Source: Vicinamibacterales bacterium (GTDB taxonomy: Bacteria > Acidobacteriota > Vicinamibacteria > Vicinamibacterales > 2-12-FULL-66-21). Taken from it: a stretch of 64,000 nucleotides of DNA. Both the position numbers and the translations under genes were made by a program. Positions 41,964 through 51,060 of this stretch are shown piece after piece (position 1 is the first letter of the stretch; every line of letters starts with the position of its first letter). The notes under the pieces were generated by a model that worked only from the letters and a program-made list of their open reading frames with translations, was not told the DNA's origin and did no database searches. Where the stretch lies: assembly GCA_035699745.1 (NCBI GenBank), contig DASSPH010000015.1, forward strand, positions 1-64,000, written 5' to 3'.

Positions 41964-42302
41964 ATGAAGGACCCTCAGACGCAGTTCATCCAGGGGACGT
42001 TCGACCTGCTGATCCTGCGGACCCTGATTTACGGCCCCGCCCACGGGCACGCGATCGCCAGGCACATCCAACACGCGTCCGAGGACCTGCGGATCGAGAC
42101 TGGCTCGCTGTACCCCGCGCTGCACCGCCTCGAGGCGCAGGGTTTCGTGCAGTCCGCGTGGCGCGTCTCCGACAAAGGCAAACGGGCGAAGTACTACCAG
42201 CTGACGCCAGCGGGAAAACGCCACCTGACGGCTGAGCAATCCCGCTGGGATCGGTTCGTTCTGGCGATGAGCCGCGTGCTTCAGCCGTCGGAAGCGGAGT
42301 GA
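41964..42302 (+). CDS. PadR-family transcriptional regulator
   Basis: 112 aa. FIQGTFDLLILRTLIYGPAH and GHAIARHIQHASEDLRIETG followed by SLYPALHRLEAQGFVQSAW form the PadR winged helix; a short C-terminal helix dimerises. Probably represses itself and the permease gene 4 bp downstream through the inverted repeat at 41923-41962. The inducer is unknown. Confidence 0.92.
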   Translation: MKDPQTQFIQGTFDLLILRTLIYGPAHGHAIARHIQHASEDLRIETGSLYPALHRLEAQGFVQSAWRVSDKGKRAKYYQLTPAGKRHLTAEQSRWDRFVLAMSRVLQPSEAE

Positions 42303-42306
42303 GACG

Positions 42307-44937
42307 ATGCCCCGGATGCGGTGGTTGCTCTATCGCCTGAGGAGCCTCTGGCACCGGCCAGCGCGTGAGGCCGATCTCGAGGCCGAGCTGCAGTTTCACC
42401 TCGAGGCGGAAGCCGAGGAGCAGATCGAGACCGGCCTGCCGCCGGACCGCGCGCGGCAGGCGGCCTTGCGCGCGCTCGGGAACGTCACGCTCGCGAAAGA
42501 AGATGCGCGCGCCGTCTGGACCTGGGGCGCGATCGAGCGCCTGCTGCAGGATGTCCGCTATGCGCTTCGCGTGCTTGCCAGGCAACGCGCGTTCACTGCG
42601 ACCGCGCTCGCAACCATCGTCTTGATCGTCGGCGGCACGACGGCCGTGTTCACGCTCGTCAACGCCGTGCTGCTCCGGCCGCTGCCGTACCCCGCGTCCA
42701 ACCGGCTCGTGATGGTACGGGCCCACGATCCGCGCGGCGGGACGACGATGTCCTATCGCGATGTCGAACGGCTCCAGGAACAGGTTTCGAGCGTCGAGGC
42801 CTGGGGACTCTACCGCGGTCCCGGCTACGTCAGCACGCTCGATCGAAACTCCGATCGCCCGCTGGACGTTCAGGACATGCGGATCACACCAGAATTGTTC
42901 CGCCTGCTGGGCGTGCAGGTCGCGCTCGGCCGGCCCCTCCTTCCCGGCGATGCGATAGAGGCGAACCCGGACGTGGCGGTCATCGGTCACGACCTGTGGC
43001 AGACGCGGTTTGGCGGCACGCCGGACGTGCTCGGCAAGAGCTTCGAGCTGAGACGAGGACGAACTCTGACCATCGTCGGCGTCGCCGCGCCAGGCGCTGA
43101 TGTGCCGGGCAACTGGCTGTCGGATCCCATCGTGTGGCATCCGATCCGCGCAGGCGAGCGCGCGGCGTCCACGCTTCGATTCACGGTGCTGGCGAGGCTG
43201 AAGCCGGGCCGATCGATCGGCGCCGTCAACGCCGAGATCGCCGCTCGGCGTCCGCTGATGGACTCGGCCGGCGGTGTCGATCGCCCGGTTGACGCCTCGC
43301 TGCTCCTCGATCACATCGTGGGCGACAGCCAGCGCATTCTCTGGGTGTTCTTCGGCGCGATGGCGTGCGTGCTGCTCATCGGCGTGGCGAATCTCGTGAG
43401 TCTGCAGCTGGTCCGCAACGCCGCCCGCGAACGGGAGCTGGGGCTTCGCGCGGCACTGGGCGCGAGCCGGTGGCGGCTGGTCCGGCAGCTGCTCGTCGAG
43501 AGTCTGCTCCTCGGCGCCGCGGGCGGCGCCGGGGGCCTGCTCGTCGCGTCCACCGCCGTCGATCTGGTGACGTCCGCGCTGCCGGCCGGTTTCCCGCGCG
43601 CCGATCAGATCGCGCTCGACCCGGCGGTCTGGGTCTTTGCCGCGCTTCTCTCGGCGCTCGTTGGCGCCACGATCGGTTTCATCCCTGTTCTTCGCTCGAT
43701 CAAACCCGGGTTGATCCAGCGCGTCCAGGAAGGCGGCGGGAGCGCCACGCTGAGCCACCGCCGCGCGCGGGTTCAACGCGCCCTGATCGCCTTCGAGACG
43801 GCAGCGGCGCTGGTGCTCCTGGTCGGCGCCGGTCTCCTGGTCAACAGCTTCGGCCGGCTGATTTCGCAGGACGCGGGGATGCGCGAGCGGGACCTGTGGG
43901 TCGTGCGCGGCACGCTGCCGATGCGGTATCGCCCGCCCGCGGACACCGACTTCTGGTTGTCCGCCGTGCGTCACCTGCGCGAGCTGCCCGACGTCGAGAG
44001 CGCCGCGCTCGTGGTGAACGACGGCGGGCCGCTCCGCGGCGGCGACATCAGCTTCGGCGGGATCGTTCCCGATGGCCAGACCGCTGGACAAGGCCGCGGC
44101 TTCAGCCTCAGCCACCGCGCCGTCGGCGGCAGCTATTTCAGCACGCTCGGCATTCGGATTGTCTCCGGCCGGCCGATCCTCGACTCCGATACCGCCCGCA
44201 GCGAAGGGGTCGTCGTTCTCAACCAGGCCGCGGCGGCCGCACTCTGGCCCGGCGACAATCCACTGGGCAGAAGGCTCGGCGGTATCGGCCGCCCGTTGAC
44301 GGTGGTCGGGATCGTTCCGGACTTCAAGCTCACGCGGCTGGACGGCGGCGTGTCGCTCCAGATGTACACCTCGCTGCTGCAGCAGCCGCCGCCGGCGCAG
44401 ACCTCCACCATCATGGTTCGCGCGAAGCCTGGTGCGACCGCGATCGCCGACCGGACGAAGGCGATCCTCGTGAACCTCGACAAGGACCTCTCGCATCTCG
44501 AGGTGCTCACGATGGCGCGGGTGCGGTGGCAGCTGCTCGCGTCCGAGCGGTTTCGCACCGCGGTGCTGCTCGTCTTCGCCGGAACGGCGGCGTTCCTGGC
44601 GCTGATCGGCGTGTTCGGGCTCGTGTCGTACACCGTCGCGCAGCGCCATCGCGAGATCGGATTGCGAGTGGCGCTCGGCGCGACCTACTCGCGCGTCGTA
44701 TCGCTGATGCTCCGTCAGGCGTTGATCCCCGCCGGCCTCGGTATCGCGGCCGGCATCCTGGGGGCGCTCGCGGCGAGCCGCCTGCTGGCTGCGTTTCTCT
44801 TCGGCGTGCAGGCAACGGATCCGGCGACGTTCAGCGCCACCATCGGCCTGTTCTTCTGCGCGGTCTTGGTCGCCGCGCTGCTGCCGGCGCTGCGAAGCTT
44901 CCGCATCGATCCGGCGGCCGCCCTGCGGCACGAGTAG
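42307..44937 (+). CDS. ABC permease, MacB/FtsX type (orphan ADOP family)
   Basis: 876 aa. An N-terminal cytoplasmic domain (about 1-80: LEAELQFHLEAEAEEQIETG) typical of ADOP proteins, a first membrane segment (about 95-120), MacB-like periplasmic domain, FtsX unit (about 340-455), second periplasmic domain, and second FtsX unit (about 755-870; RHREIGLRVALGATYSRVVS). Together they form a fused, internally duplicated permease. No ATPase gene is adjacent. It is coupled to the PadR gene 4 bp upstream and presumably exports a small molecule or peptide. Confidence 0.87.
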   Translation: MPRMRWLLYRLRSLWHRPAREADLEAELQFHLEAEAEEQIETGLPPDRARQAALRALGNVTLAKEDARAVWTWGAIERLLQDVRYALRVLARQRAFTATALATIVLIVGGTTAVFTLVNAVLLRPLPYPASNRLVMVRAHDPRGGTTMSYRDVERLQEQVSSVEAWGLYRGPGYVSTLDRNSDRPLDVQDMRITPELFRLLGVQVALGRPLLPGDAIEANPDVAVIGHDLWQTRFGGTPDVLGKSFELRRGRTLTIVGVAAPGADVPGNWLSDPIVWHPIRAGERAASTLRFTVLARLKPGRSIGAVNAEIAARRPLMDSAGGVDRPVDASLLLDHIVGDSQRILWVFFGAMACVLLIGVANLVSLQLVRNAARERELGLRAALGASRWRLVRQLLVESLLLGAAGGAGGLLVASTAVDLVTSALPAGFPRADQIALDPAVWVFAALLSALVGATIGFIPVLRSIKPGLIQRVQEGGGSATLSHRRARVQRALIAFETAAALVLLVGAGLLVNSFGRLISQDAGMRERDLWVVRGTLPMRYRPPADTDFWLSAVRHLRELPDVESAALVVNDGGPLRGGDISFGGIVPDGQTAGQGRGFSLSHRAVGGSYFSTLGIRIVSGRPILDSDTARSEGVVVLNQAAAAALWPGDNPLGRRLGGIGRPLTVVGIVPDFKLTRLDGGVSLQMYTSLLQQPPPAQTSTIMVRAKPGATAIADRTKAILVNLDKDLSHLEVLTMARVRWQLLASERFRTAVLLVFAGTAAFLALIGVFGLVSYTVAQRHREIGLRVALGATYSRVVSLMLRQALIPAGLGIAAGILGALAASRLLAAFLFGVQATDPATFSATIGLFFCAVLVAALLPALRSFRIDPAAALRHE

Positions 44938-44979
44938 CGCCCGAACCGTCGCGGGCGCGACGCCCCCGGCGCGCGCCGA

Positions 44980-44985
44980 TACAAT
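44980..44985 (+). promoter_or_regulatory. -10 box (TACAAT), leaderless promoter of the ypdA-like gene
   Basis: TACAAT is followed by six bases and then the ATG at 44992, which would itself be near +1. Confidence 0.5.
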
Positions 44986-44991
44986 TGACGG

Positions 44992-46005
44992 ATGCCTGAG
45001 CCGCGTGACGTCGCCGTGATCGGGGCCGGACCTGTCGGCCTGGCGTGTGCCATCGAGCTCCGCCGGCGCGGCCTCAGCGTCCGCGTGTTCGACCAGGGCA
45101 CGCTGGCGAACTCCATCGTCGGCTACCCGTCGAACATGGAATTCTTCTCCACGCCCGACCTGATCGAGATCGGCGGCTACCCGTTCCCGGTGGCGGGGTA
45201 CAAGCCGACGCGCGAAGACGCGCTCGAATACTACCGCGGGGTCGCCGCGCGCGAGTCGCTCGAACTGTCGCTCTACGACCGCGTCGGCGCGATCGACGGA
45301 TCGGCCGGCGCGTTCGTCGTCCGGGCGGCGAGCGGCGCGCACCAGGTCGGCGCCGTCGTGCTGGCGACGGGGTTCTTCGATCGCGCCAACGCGCTCGGCG
45401 TCCCGGGCGAGGATCTGCCCAAGGTGACCCACTATTACAAGGAGCCGTTCGCCTACGTCGGCCAGGACGTGGCGGTGATCGGGGCGCGCAACTCGGCCGC
45501 CAAGGCGGCGCTGGACTGCTACCGCCACGGCGCCCGCGTCACGCTCGTGGTCCGCGGCGCGGCGCTGTCGGAGAAGATCAAGTACTGGATCAAGCCGGAC
45601 CTCGAGAACCGGATCAAGGAAGGCAGCATCAAGGCGTTCTTCCACACCACCGTGGCCGAGATCCGTGCTCGGACGCTGCTGCTCAACACCCCGTCCGGCG
45701 GCTGCGAGATCGCCAATCACTGGGTGCTGGCGATGACCGGGTATCACCCCGACTTCGACCTGCTTCACCGCTTCGGCGTGACGTTCGCGGAGGATCGCTG
45801 GCGCACGCCGATTTACGACGAGTCGACGTTCGAAACGGCGCGGCGCGGCCTCTACATCGCCGGCACCGTCTGCGGCGGCTATCAGACCGGCCGCTGGTTC
45901 ATCGAGAACGGCCGCTTCCATGCGCGGCAGATTGCCGAGCACCTCTCCGGCGGCGCCGCGGAGCGGATCCCCTACGACGCGATCCACTGGAAGACCGCCG
46001 AATAG
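44992..46005 (+). CDS. YpdA/Bdr-type FAD/NADPH oxidoreductase (putative bacillithiol-disulfide reductase)
   Basis: 337 aa. Two dinucleotide-binding folds: VAVIGAGPVGLACAIEL (FAD) and VAVIGARNSAAKAALDC (NADPH). SNMEFFSTPDLIEIGGYPFP is a signature of the YpdA family, and LYIAGTVCGGYQTGRWFIEN is its C-terminal Cys-containing motif. No thioredoxin-reductase CxxC is present. Family members reduce bacillithiol disulfide in Firmicutes; presence here suggests a bacillithiol-like thiol, not proven by other genes in the window. Probably leaderless. Confidence 0.85.
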   Translation: MPEPRDVAVIGAGPVGLACAIELRRRGLSVRVFDQGTLANSIVGYPSNMEFFSTPDLIEIGGYPFPVAGYKPTREDALEYYRGVAARESLELSLYDRVGAIDGSAGAFVVRAASGAHQVGAVVLATGFFDRANALGVPGEDLPKVTHYYKEPFAYVGQDVAVIGARNSAAKAALDCYRHGARVTLVVRGAALSEKIKYWIKPDLENRIKEGSIKAFFHTTVAEIRARTLLLNTPSGGCEIANHWVLAMTGYHPDFDLLHRFGVTFAEDRWRTPIYDESTFETARRGLYIAGTVCGGYQTGRWFIENGRFHARQIAEHLSGGAAERIPYDAIHWKTAE

Positions 46006-46046
46006 CCCCCGACCCCGCGCTGTCCTGATCGACCCGCGAATCGGGC

Positions 46047-46119
46047 TACAATACGCGCCTTGAGCTCACCCGGTCGAGTACGGGCAGAGCCTGAGAGTCG
46101 GCTGCCGGAGGCCTCACAC
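46047..46119 (+). promoter_or_regulatory. Promoter and structured leader of the molybdenum hydroxylase genes
   Basis: TACAAT (46047-46052) predicts a start near 46059 and a leader of about 60 nt. The leader contains GGCAG (46083-46087) and CTGCC (46102-46106) closing a hairpin around a TGAGAG loop. It matches no riboswitch class that I can identify. Confidence 0.45.
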
Positions 46120-46584
46120 ATGAGATACACAGTCCTCGTCAATGGGGAGCGGCGCACCGTGGATGTGCCGGAGCGCATGCCCCTGCTCTGGGTGCTCCGG
46201 GACGCGATGGATCTGAAGGGCACGAAGTTCGGCTGCGGCGTGGCGATGTGCGGCGCGTGCACGGTGCTCGTCGACGGCCAGCCCACCCGCTCGTGCATCA
46301 CGCCGATCTCCTCGGTGGGCACGCGCGCGGTCACGACCATCGAGAGCCTGCCGCGCGACGCGTCGCACCCGCTGCAGCGCGCCTGGATGGAGCTCGACGT
46401 GGCGCAGTGCGGATACTGCCAGGCGGGCCAGCTGATGGCCGCCTCGGCGCTGCTCAAGGCCACACCGAACCCGACCGACGCGCAGATCGACAGCGCGATG
46501 AGCGGCAACGTCTGCCGGTGCGGGACCTACATCCGGATCAAAGAGGCCATCAAGGCGGCGGCGAGCGCCGGAAGGAGGGGATAA
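46120..46584 (+). CDS. (2Fe-2S)-binding small subunit of a xanthine-dehydrogenase/IorA-type hydroxylase
   Basis: 154 aa. Plant-type 2Fe-2S cluster: [20 protein letters not shown] followed by a fourth Cys (SC). The helical second cluster domain has [16 protein letters not shown] and [15 protein letters not shown]. It passes electrons from the molybdopterin subunit encoded 3 bp downstream. Start [10 protein letters not shown] at 46120. No FAD subunit gene is present, so the pair is the two-subunit IorAB type that needs another acceptor such as cytochrome c. Confidence 0.92.
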   Translation: MRYTVLVNGERRTVDVPERMPLLWVLRDAMDLKGTKFGCGVAMCGACTVLVDGQPTRSCITPISSVGTRAVTTIESLPRDASHPLQRAWMELDVAQCGYCQAGQLMAASALLKATPNPTDAQIDSAMSGNVCRCGTYIRIKEAIKAAASAGRRG

Positions 46585-46587
46585 GCC

Positions 46588-48879
46588 ATGGCTGACACCT
46601 TGAAGCATCCTCGACTCGACCGGCGCGCGTTCCTGCAGGTCTCGGCCGCCGCCGGCGGCGGGCTGCTCATCGGTCTCTACGTGCCGGACGCGCTGGCGCA
46701 GGGGCGCGGCGGCGGAGCTCAGGGCAACCCGGCGTCGCTCGCGCCGAACACCTACATCACGATCCATCCCGACAACACGTTCACGATCATCGCGAAGAAT
46801 CCGGAGACCGGACAAGGCGTCAAGACGGCGCTCCCGATGATCATCGCGGATGAGTTCGACGTCGACTGGGCGCAGGTCAAGATTCAGCAGGCCGACCTGG
46901 ACCCGAAGTACGGCGCGCAGATCGAGGGCGGCAGCCGCGCGATTCCCTCCAACTACCAGAACATGCGCATGGTGGGGGCGGGCGGCCGGCTCCTCATGCT
47001 CGCCGCCGCGGCGCAGCAGTGGAGCGTCCCGCAGAGCGAGTTGACGACGGCGGGCGGTGTGGTCACGCATGCGCCGACGAAGCGTACGGCGACCTACGGC
47101 TCGCTCGCGGCCCTGGCGGCGACCCTCCCGGTGCCGGAAACCGCCGCCATCCAGGCGGCGCTCAAGAATCCGCGCGACTTCAAGATCATGGGCAAGCGGA
47201 TTCGCGGCGTCGACAGCCTGGACATCGTGACGGGGCGTCCGATCTACAGCATCGACGTCTCGTTCCCGAACATGCTCCATGCGGTGCTGGTGAAGTGCGA
47301 CGTCTTCGGCGGGAAGGTCGTCAGCGCCAACCTGGACGAAATCAAGAAGCTGCCGGGCATCAAGCATGCGTTCATCGTCGAGCCGGCCGGGCAGGGCAAC
47401 AACTCGCTCGCGTCGGGCGTGGCGATCGTGGCCGACAGCTGGTGGCTGGCCAACGACGCGCGAACCTCGCTGAAAGTCACCTGGGACGAAGGTGCGGTCG
47501 CGGCGCAGGCGAGCGATCGCTACCTGGCGCAGGCGCGCGAGCTGGCGGCCAAGGCGGCCACCGCGCCGGCACCCGCGCCGGCGCCGCCGCCGGATCCGGC
47601 ACAGGGCGGAGGGCGCGGGCCCGGGGGACCGCCCAGGGCCGTGATCGGCGACGTCGAGGCGGCATTCCGCACCGCGGCGAAGACGATCGAAGCCGAGTAC
47701 TTCTTCCCGCTGCTGTCGCACGCGCCGCTCGAACCGCAGAACTCCACGGCGCATTTTCACGATGGCCGGCTGGAGATCTGGTCGCCGAGCCAGATTCCGT
47801 CCAAGCAGCATCCGGCGCTCGGCGCCGGCATTCCGCCCGAGAACGTGACGTTCCATCTCGTGCGGGCGGGCGGCGGATTCGGCCGGCGGCTCGTGAGCGA
47901 GTACGACATCGAGGTGGCGCGGATCGCCAGGGTCGTCACCGAGGAGCGGGCAGCCGCGGGGCTGCCGAGCGTCCCGGTCAAGCTGCTGTGGTCGCGCGAA
48001 GACGACATGGCGCACGACCAGTACCGGCCGACCGGCTACCACTTCTTCAAGGCCGGCCTCGACGCGAACGGCAAACTGATCGCCTATCGCGATTTCGTCC
48101 CCAGCACCAACTCCGTCGTCCCCGCCAACGAGTTCCCGCGCGGGTTCGTGGAGAACGTGCTGATCACGTCCGAGAACGTGACGCCCTTCGGCATCCCCGT
48201 CGGTGCGCTGCGCGCCCCGCCTACCAACGGGATTTCGTTCGTGAAGCAGGGCTTCATCGACGAGATCGCCGTCGCGGCGGGCAAGGATCCGCTGCAGTAC
48301 CGGATCGATCTGCTGAACAATCCGGTCGGCGCCGGACCGGCCGGCGGGTTCAACCCGGCGCGCGCGCGCGGCGTGCTCGAGGCCGTGCGCGAGATGTCGG
48401 CGTGGGATCGCCGCGGTTCGCTGCCCAAGGGCACCGGCAAAGGCGTCGCGTTCCAGTTCGCGCACGCCGGTTATGTGGCGTATGTCGTCGAGGTCTCGGT
48501 TGACGCGAAGAAGGCCATCAGGGTCAACCGGGCGTGGTGTGCCGTGGACATCGGCCGGCAGATCGTCAACCCGAGCGCGTCGGAGAATCTGGTGCACGGC
48601 GGCTTCATCGAGGGGATGAGCCACCTGATGTCCTGGGCGATCACGATCGACAAGGGACGTGTCGTCCAGCGGAACTTCAATCAGTACCAGCCGACGCGCA
48701 TGCAGCATGCCCCGGCCAGCATCGAGGTCCGGTTCCTGCAGACCGACTTCGATCCGACCGGGCTCGGCGAGCCGTCCCTGCCGCCGGCCGTCCCGGCGAT
48801 CGCCAACGCCATCTTCGCGGCGACCGGCGTTCGCATCCGGTCGTTGCCGCTGGAGAATCAAGGCTACCGCTGGACCTGA
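46588..48879 (+). CDS. Molybdopterin-binding large subunit of an IorB-type hydroxylase, Tat-exported
   Basis: 763 aa. Tat signal RRAFLQVSAAAGGGLLIG followed by AlaLeuAlaGln; the mature protein is periplasmic. ETGQGVKTALPMIIADEFDV, GAGGGFGRRLVSEYDIEVAR-like RAGGGFGRR, LLWSREDDMAHDQYRP and FDPTGLGEPSLPPAVPAIAN are molybdenum-hydroxylase motifs, the last containing the catalytic Glu (GLGEP). A Pro/Ala/Gly-rich linker lies near residues 325-350. Members oxidise N-heterocycles or aldehydes; substrate unknown. It partners the small subunit upstream. A hairpin terminator-like repeat follows the stop. Confidence 0.9.
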   Translation: MADTLKHPRLDRRAFLQVSAAAGGGLLIGLYVPDALAQGRGGGAQGNPASLAPNTYITIHPDNTFTIIAKNPETGQGVKTALPMIIADEFDVDWAQVKIQQADLDPKYGAQIEGGSRAIPSNYQNMRMVGAGGRLLMLAAAAQQWSVPQSELTTAGGVVTHAPTKRTATYGSLAALAATLPVPETAAIQAALKNPRDFKIMGKRIRGVDSLDIVTGRPIYSIDVSFPNMLHAVLVKCDVFGGKVVSANLDEIKKLPGIKHAFIVEPAGQGNNSLASGVAIVADSWWLANDARTSLKVTWDEGAVAAQASDRYLAQARELAAKAATAPAPAPAPPPDPAQGGGRGPGGPPRAVIGDVEAAFRTAAKTIEAEYFFPLLSHAPLEPQNSTAHFHDGRLEIWSPSQIPSKQHPALGAGIPPENVTFHLVRAGGGFGRRLVSEYDIEVARIARVVTEERAAAGLPSVPVKLLWSREDDMAHDQYRPTGYHFFKAGLDANGKLIAYRDFVPSTNSVVPANEFPRGFVENVLITSENVTPFGIPVGALRAPPTNGISFVKQGFIDEIAVAAGKDPLQYRIDLLNNPVGAGPAGGFNPARARGVLEAVREMSAWDRRGSLPKGTGKGVAFQFAHAGYVAYVVEVSVDAKKAIRVNRAWCAVDIGRQIVNPSASENLVHGGFIEGMSHLMSWAITIDKGRVVQRNFNQYQPTRMQHAPASIEVRFLQTDFDPTGLGEPSLPPAVPAIANAIFAATGVRIRSLPLENQGYRWT

Positions 48880-48882
48880 TCA

Positions 48883-48918
48883 TCCGGGGGACTTCGTCCC
48901 CCGGACCCCCTTACACCC
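48883..48918 (+). repeat. Dispersed GC-hairpin repeat, copy B (after the hydroxylase)
   Basis: TCCGGGGGAC (48883-48892), loop TTC, GTCCCCCGGA (48896-48905) make a perfect 10-bp stem 3 bp after the stop codon, followed by CCCCCTTACAC. It would work as a strong terminator hairpin and matches the copies at 16081 and 63594. Confidence 0.8.
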
Positions 48919-48936
48919 TCGGTTCCCAGGCCAGGC

Positions 48937-49530
48937 ATGTCCCTCGCCGGATCGATCTCTCTCGTTCTCGGCGCGCTCGTCTGCGTCATGAGCGGTCGCG
49001 CGCATTCGTCGATGCAGCAGCGGACGCTCGCGGCGCACGACTTCGAGTCGTCTCGCCATGGATGGCTCGTGTCAGGAGACACTGGCCAGTCAGAGCCCCG
49101 GCTCCACGCGGCCGGCGGTCATCCCGGCGGCTACATCTCGCACGTCGACGAAGCGGTGGGGGAAACCTGGTACTTCCTGGCGCCCGAGAGCGTGCTGACC
49201 GCGCTCCGCGCCGCCGAGAACGGCACGCTGAGTTACAGCCTCAAACAGTCGGCCGAGATACCTGGCGTTCTGGACGATGACGTCATCATCGTGGGACCGG
49301 CGGGACGGCTGTCGTACCGGTTTCCGACGTCGCCCGGTACCGGCTGGACGCCGTTTTCGGTGAAGCTCACCGCCGCCGCCGGCTGGCGCTGGAACTGGAA
49401 CGCGCCGGCCACTCAGGAACAGATCCGCCGCGTGCTCGCGAACGCGACGAGCCTGGAGATTCGCGGCGAGTATCACACCGGGCCGGATGAGGGCGGGCTC
49501 GACAATGTCGTGGTGAGAGCCGGCGGGTGA
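48937..49530 (+). CDS. Secreted laminin-B-domain-like protein
   Basis: 197 aa. Signal peptide (1-23). The rest resembles the laminin domain IV (B) jelly-roll: HDFESSRHGWLVSGDTG, GGYISHVDEAVGETWYFLAP, GTLSYSLKQS, VIIVGPAGRLSYRF and TSLEIRGEYHTGPDEGGLDN follow the order of that domain. No enzyme residues. Likely a carbohydrate- or matrix-binding secreted protein. It stands alone after the hairpin repeat. Confidence 0.75.
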   Translation: MSLAGSISLVLGALVCVMSGRAHSSMQQRTLAAHDFESSRHGWLVSGDTGQSEPRLHAAGGHPGGYISHVDEAVGETWYFLAPESVLTALRAAENGTLSYSLKQSAEIPGVLDDDVIIVGPAGRLSYRFPTSPGTGWTPFSVKLTAAAGWRWNWNAPATQEQIRRVLANATSLEIRGEYHTGPDEGGLDNVVVRAGG

Positions 49531-49533
49531 CGA

Positions 49534-50403
49534 TCACTGATAGATGACGACCGACGGCAGCGGCTCGAGCTGCATGACCTCGGCCGGATCGAAGAGGTTG
49601 GTGTCCTGCCGGTAGAACAGCTTGAAGCCGGCGAACGGCAGCGCGAACTGGCGATTGACCGCGCGGTAGCTCGCCCGCTTCAACGGCCGCGGACCGAATC
49701 CGTCCATGTCGAGCACGAGATCGATGCCCCCGCGCGCCCGGATCTCCGGCTTGTCGGGCAGCATGCCAATCGTGAACTGGTGCACGATGACCACCTTCGG
49801 CGGGAGCGCCCGCGCGAGCCGGACGCGCTCGACGGCGTCGAGCGCCGCGTTGATCTCGCTCGCGTGCATGTGACCGATCGCGCCGCCCGGACGCTGCCCC
49901 TCGCTCATGGCGAATTCGGGATCGAGCGCGAGATGGACGTCCGGTTCGGCCAGCATCGGCAGCAGATACTGGATCTCGTCGGCGACGGTGGAGCGCCCCG
50001 GCTGCACATCGAGAACGAGCGCGAACCCGTAGCGTCTCGCCTCGGCGAGCAAGGCCGTCATCAACTCGAGGGACTCGCGCCGCCGCCAGCGGCCGTCGGT
50101 GCCGGCCGTCTTCTGGGCCACCACGGCGACCAGATGAAAGGCCGGGAGTACGCGCTTGGCCGTCAGCGGCGCGTAGCACGCAGCTTGACCACGCAGGGCG
50201 GCGGCACGCGCTTCTCCCTCAGCCTGGCCGAGCACGCCCATTGCCGCACTGTGCGGGTTGCCGTACCAGGTGACGAGCAGGTGCGATGCGAGCAGCGACG
50301 CCGCGGGCCGCGTCGCCACAGGTGTGGCCGCCGCATGAAAGCCGGCCAGCGAGAGCACGAAGACACTCGCGGCCATACGGAGCCCGGAGGCCTGATGCTG
50401 CAT
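49534..50403 (-). CDS. Secreted protein of unknown function, possibly a TIM barrel
   Basis: 289 aa with a signal peptide (about 1-27). VTWYGNPHSAAMGVLG near residue 45, LVAVVAQKTAGTDGRWRRRE, FALVLDVQPGRSTVADEI, HLALDPEFAMSEGQRPGGAI, PPKVVIVHQFTIGMLPDKPE and GIDLVLDMDGFGP alternate strands and helices like a glycosidase-type (beta/alpha)8 barrel. The acidic residues in LALDPEF and VLDMDGF could be catalytic. I know similar unannotated proteins in Actinobacteria but no proven function. Confidence 0.72.
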   Translation of the reverse strand: MQHQASGLRMAASVFVLSLAGFHAAATPVATRPAASLLASHLLVTWYGNPHSAAMGVLGQAEGEARAAALRGQAACYAPLTAKRVLPAFHLVAVVAQKTAGTDGRWRRRESLELMTALLAEARRYGFALVLDVQPGRSTVADEIQYLLPMLAEPDVHLALDPEFAMSEGQRPGGAIGHMHASEINAALDAVERVRLARALPPKVVIVHQFTIGMLPDKPEIRARGGIDLVLDMDGFGPRPLKRASYRAVNRQFALPFAGFKLFYRQDTNLFDPAEVMQLEPLPSVVIYQ

Positions 50404-50406
50404 GTG

Positions 50407-50643
50407 TCAACCCGCCTGCCAGCTACGCGGCGACGCCTTGACCCAGGTGCGCCATGCTGGGCGACGCCGCTGGCGGTGTAACGCTGCGTCGAGCCGGTGG
50501 TCGTATCCGCGTTCGTCGCCGAACTCGACGAACCGTTGATACCGGCCGTACTCGAGCGTGTGGCGGTCGATGATCATGAACCGGGCGCGGCGGACTCGCG
50601 GCATCCGGTAGACGGGGACCGGCTGACCGACTGCCGTGGGCAT
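50407..50643 (-). CDS. Possible small protein or gene remnant
   Basis: 78 aa, ending 3 bp before the start of the secreted protein at 50403. RARFMIIDRHTLEYGRYQRF looks like the first strands of a ferredoxin-fold domain of NIPSNAP type, but the rest is Arg-rich and unlike it. It may be the 5' remnant of a decayed gene. Confidence 0.25.
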   Translation of the reverse strand: MPTAVGQPVPVYRMPRVRRARFMIIDRHTLEYGRYQRFVEFGDERGYDHRLDAALHRQRRRPAWRTWVKASPRSWQAG

Positions 50644-51060
50644 CGCTCACCTGCCGCAGGTGATCCGAGCAAGACCCGCGCCGCGATGCCGACGGCGAGA
50701 CACCCTAGAAGGCAGGCGCGGACCCGAGCGCCCGCCGCGACATTTTCAGCGCGCACCTGCGAAGGAATTCGCGCTTGAGGCGAGTCTCGCAACGCCGCCG
50801 CAGACCCCTGCTGGATTCAAGGTGAGTCTGTATGCCGGCGCCGACGGCTACATCTTCTCGATCAAAGACACGCTGGATCCGTGTCGGTTCGCCATCTTCT
50901 CCGATTCGGCCGGCGTGCTGTATGAAAGCAGCCTGTCGCCATGGTAACGGCACCCGCCAACGGCAGCCCCACCGCTCCGCTTGCGCGCGACCAGCGGGTG
51001 GCCGTCGCGGGTCCCGTGATTCCCTGGGGCGGATACGCGACGTCGCGATAGTCTCTGCGC
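50644..51060. other. Intergenic region with a possible gene fragment
   Basis: About 420 bp before the convergent permease stop. On the plus strand 50790-50947 encodes TPAGFKVSLYAGADGYIFSI and a further 30 residues ending SLSPW, which reads like the C-terminus of a real secreted or pilin-like protein, but no start or signal is found in frame. Probably a remnant. Confidence 0.35.

Noticed and set aside
41986-45987. 1333-aa minus-strand ORF across PadR, permease and YpdA genes
   Set aside because: Antisense to three clear plus-strand genes; low-complexity composition.
46059-46119. TPP riboswitch, because of CTGAGA
   Set aside because: The rest of the TPP aptamer is missing and the leader is too short.
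46114-48861. 915-aa minus-strand ORF
   Set aside because: Antisense to both hydroxylase subunits, whose cofactor motifs are intact.
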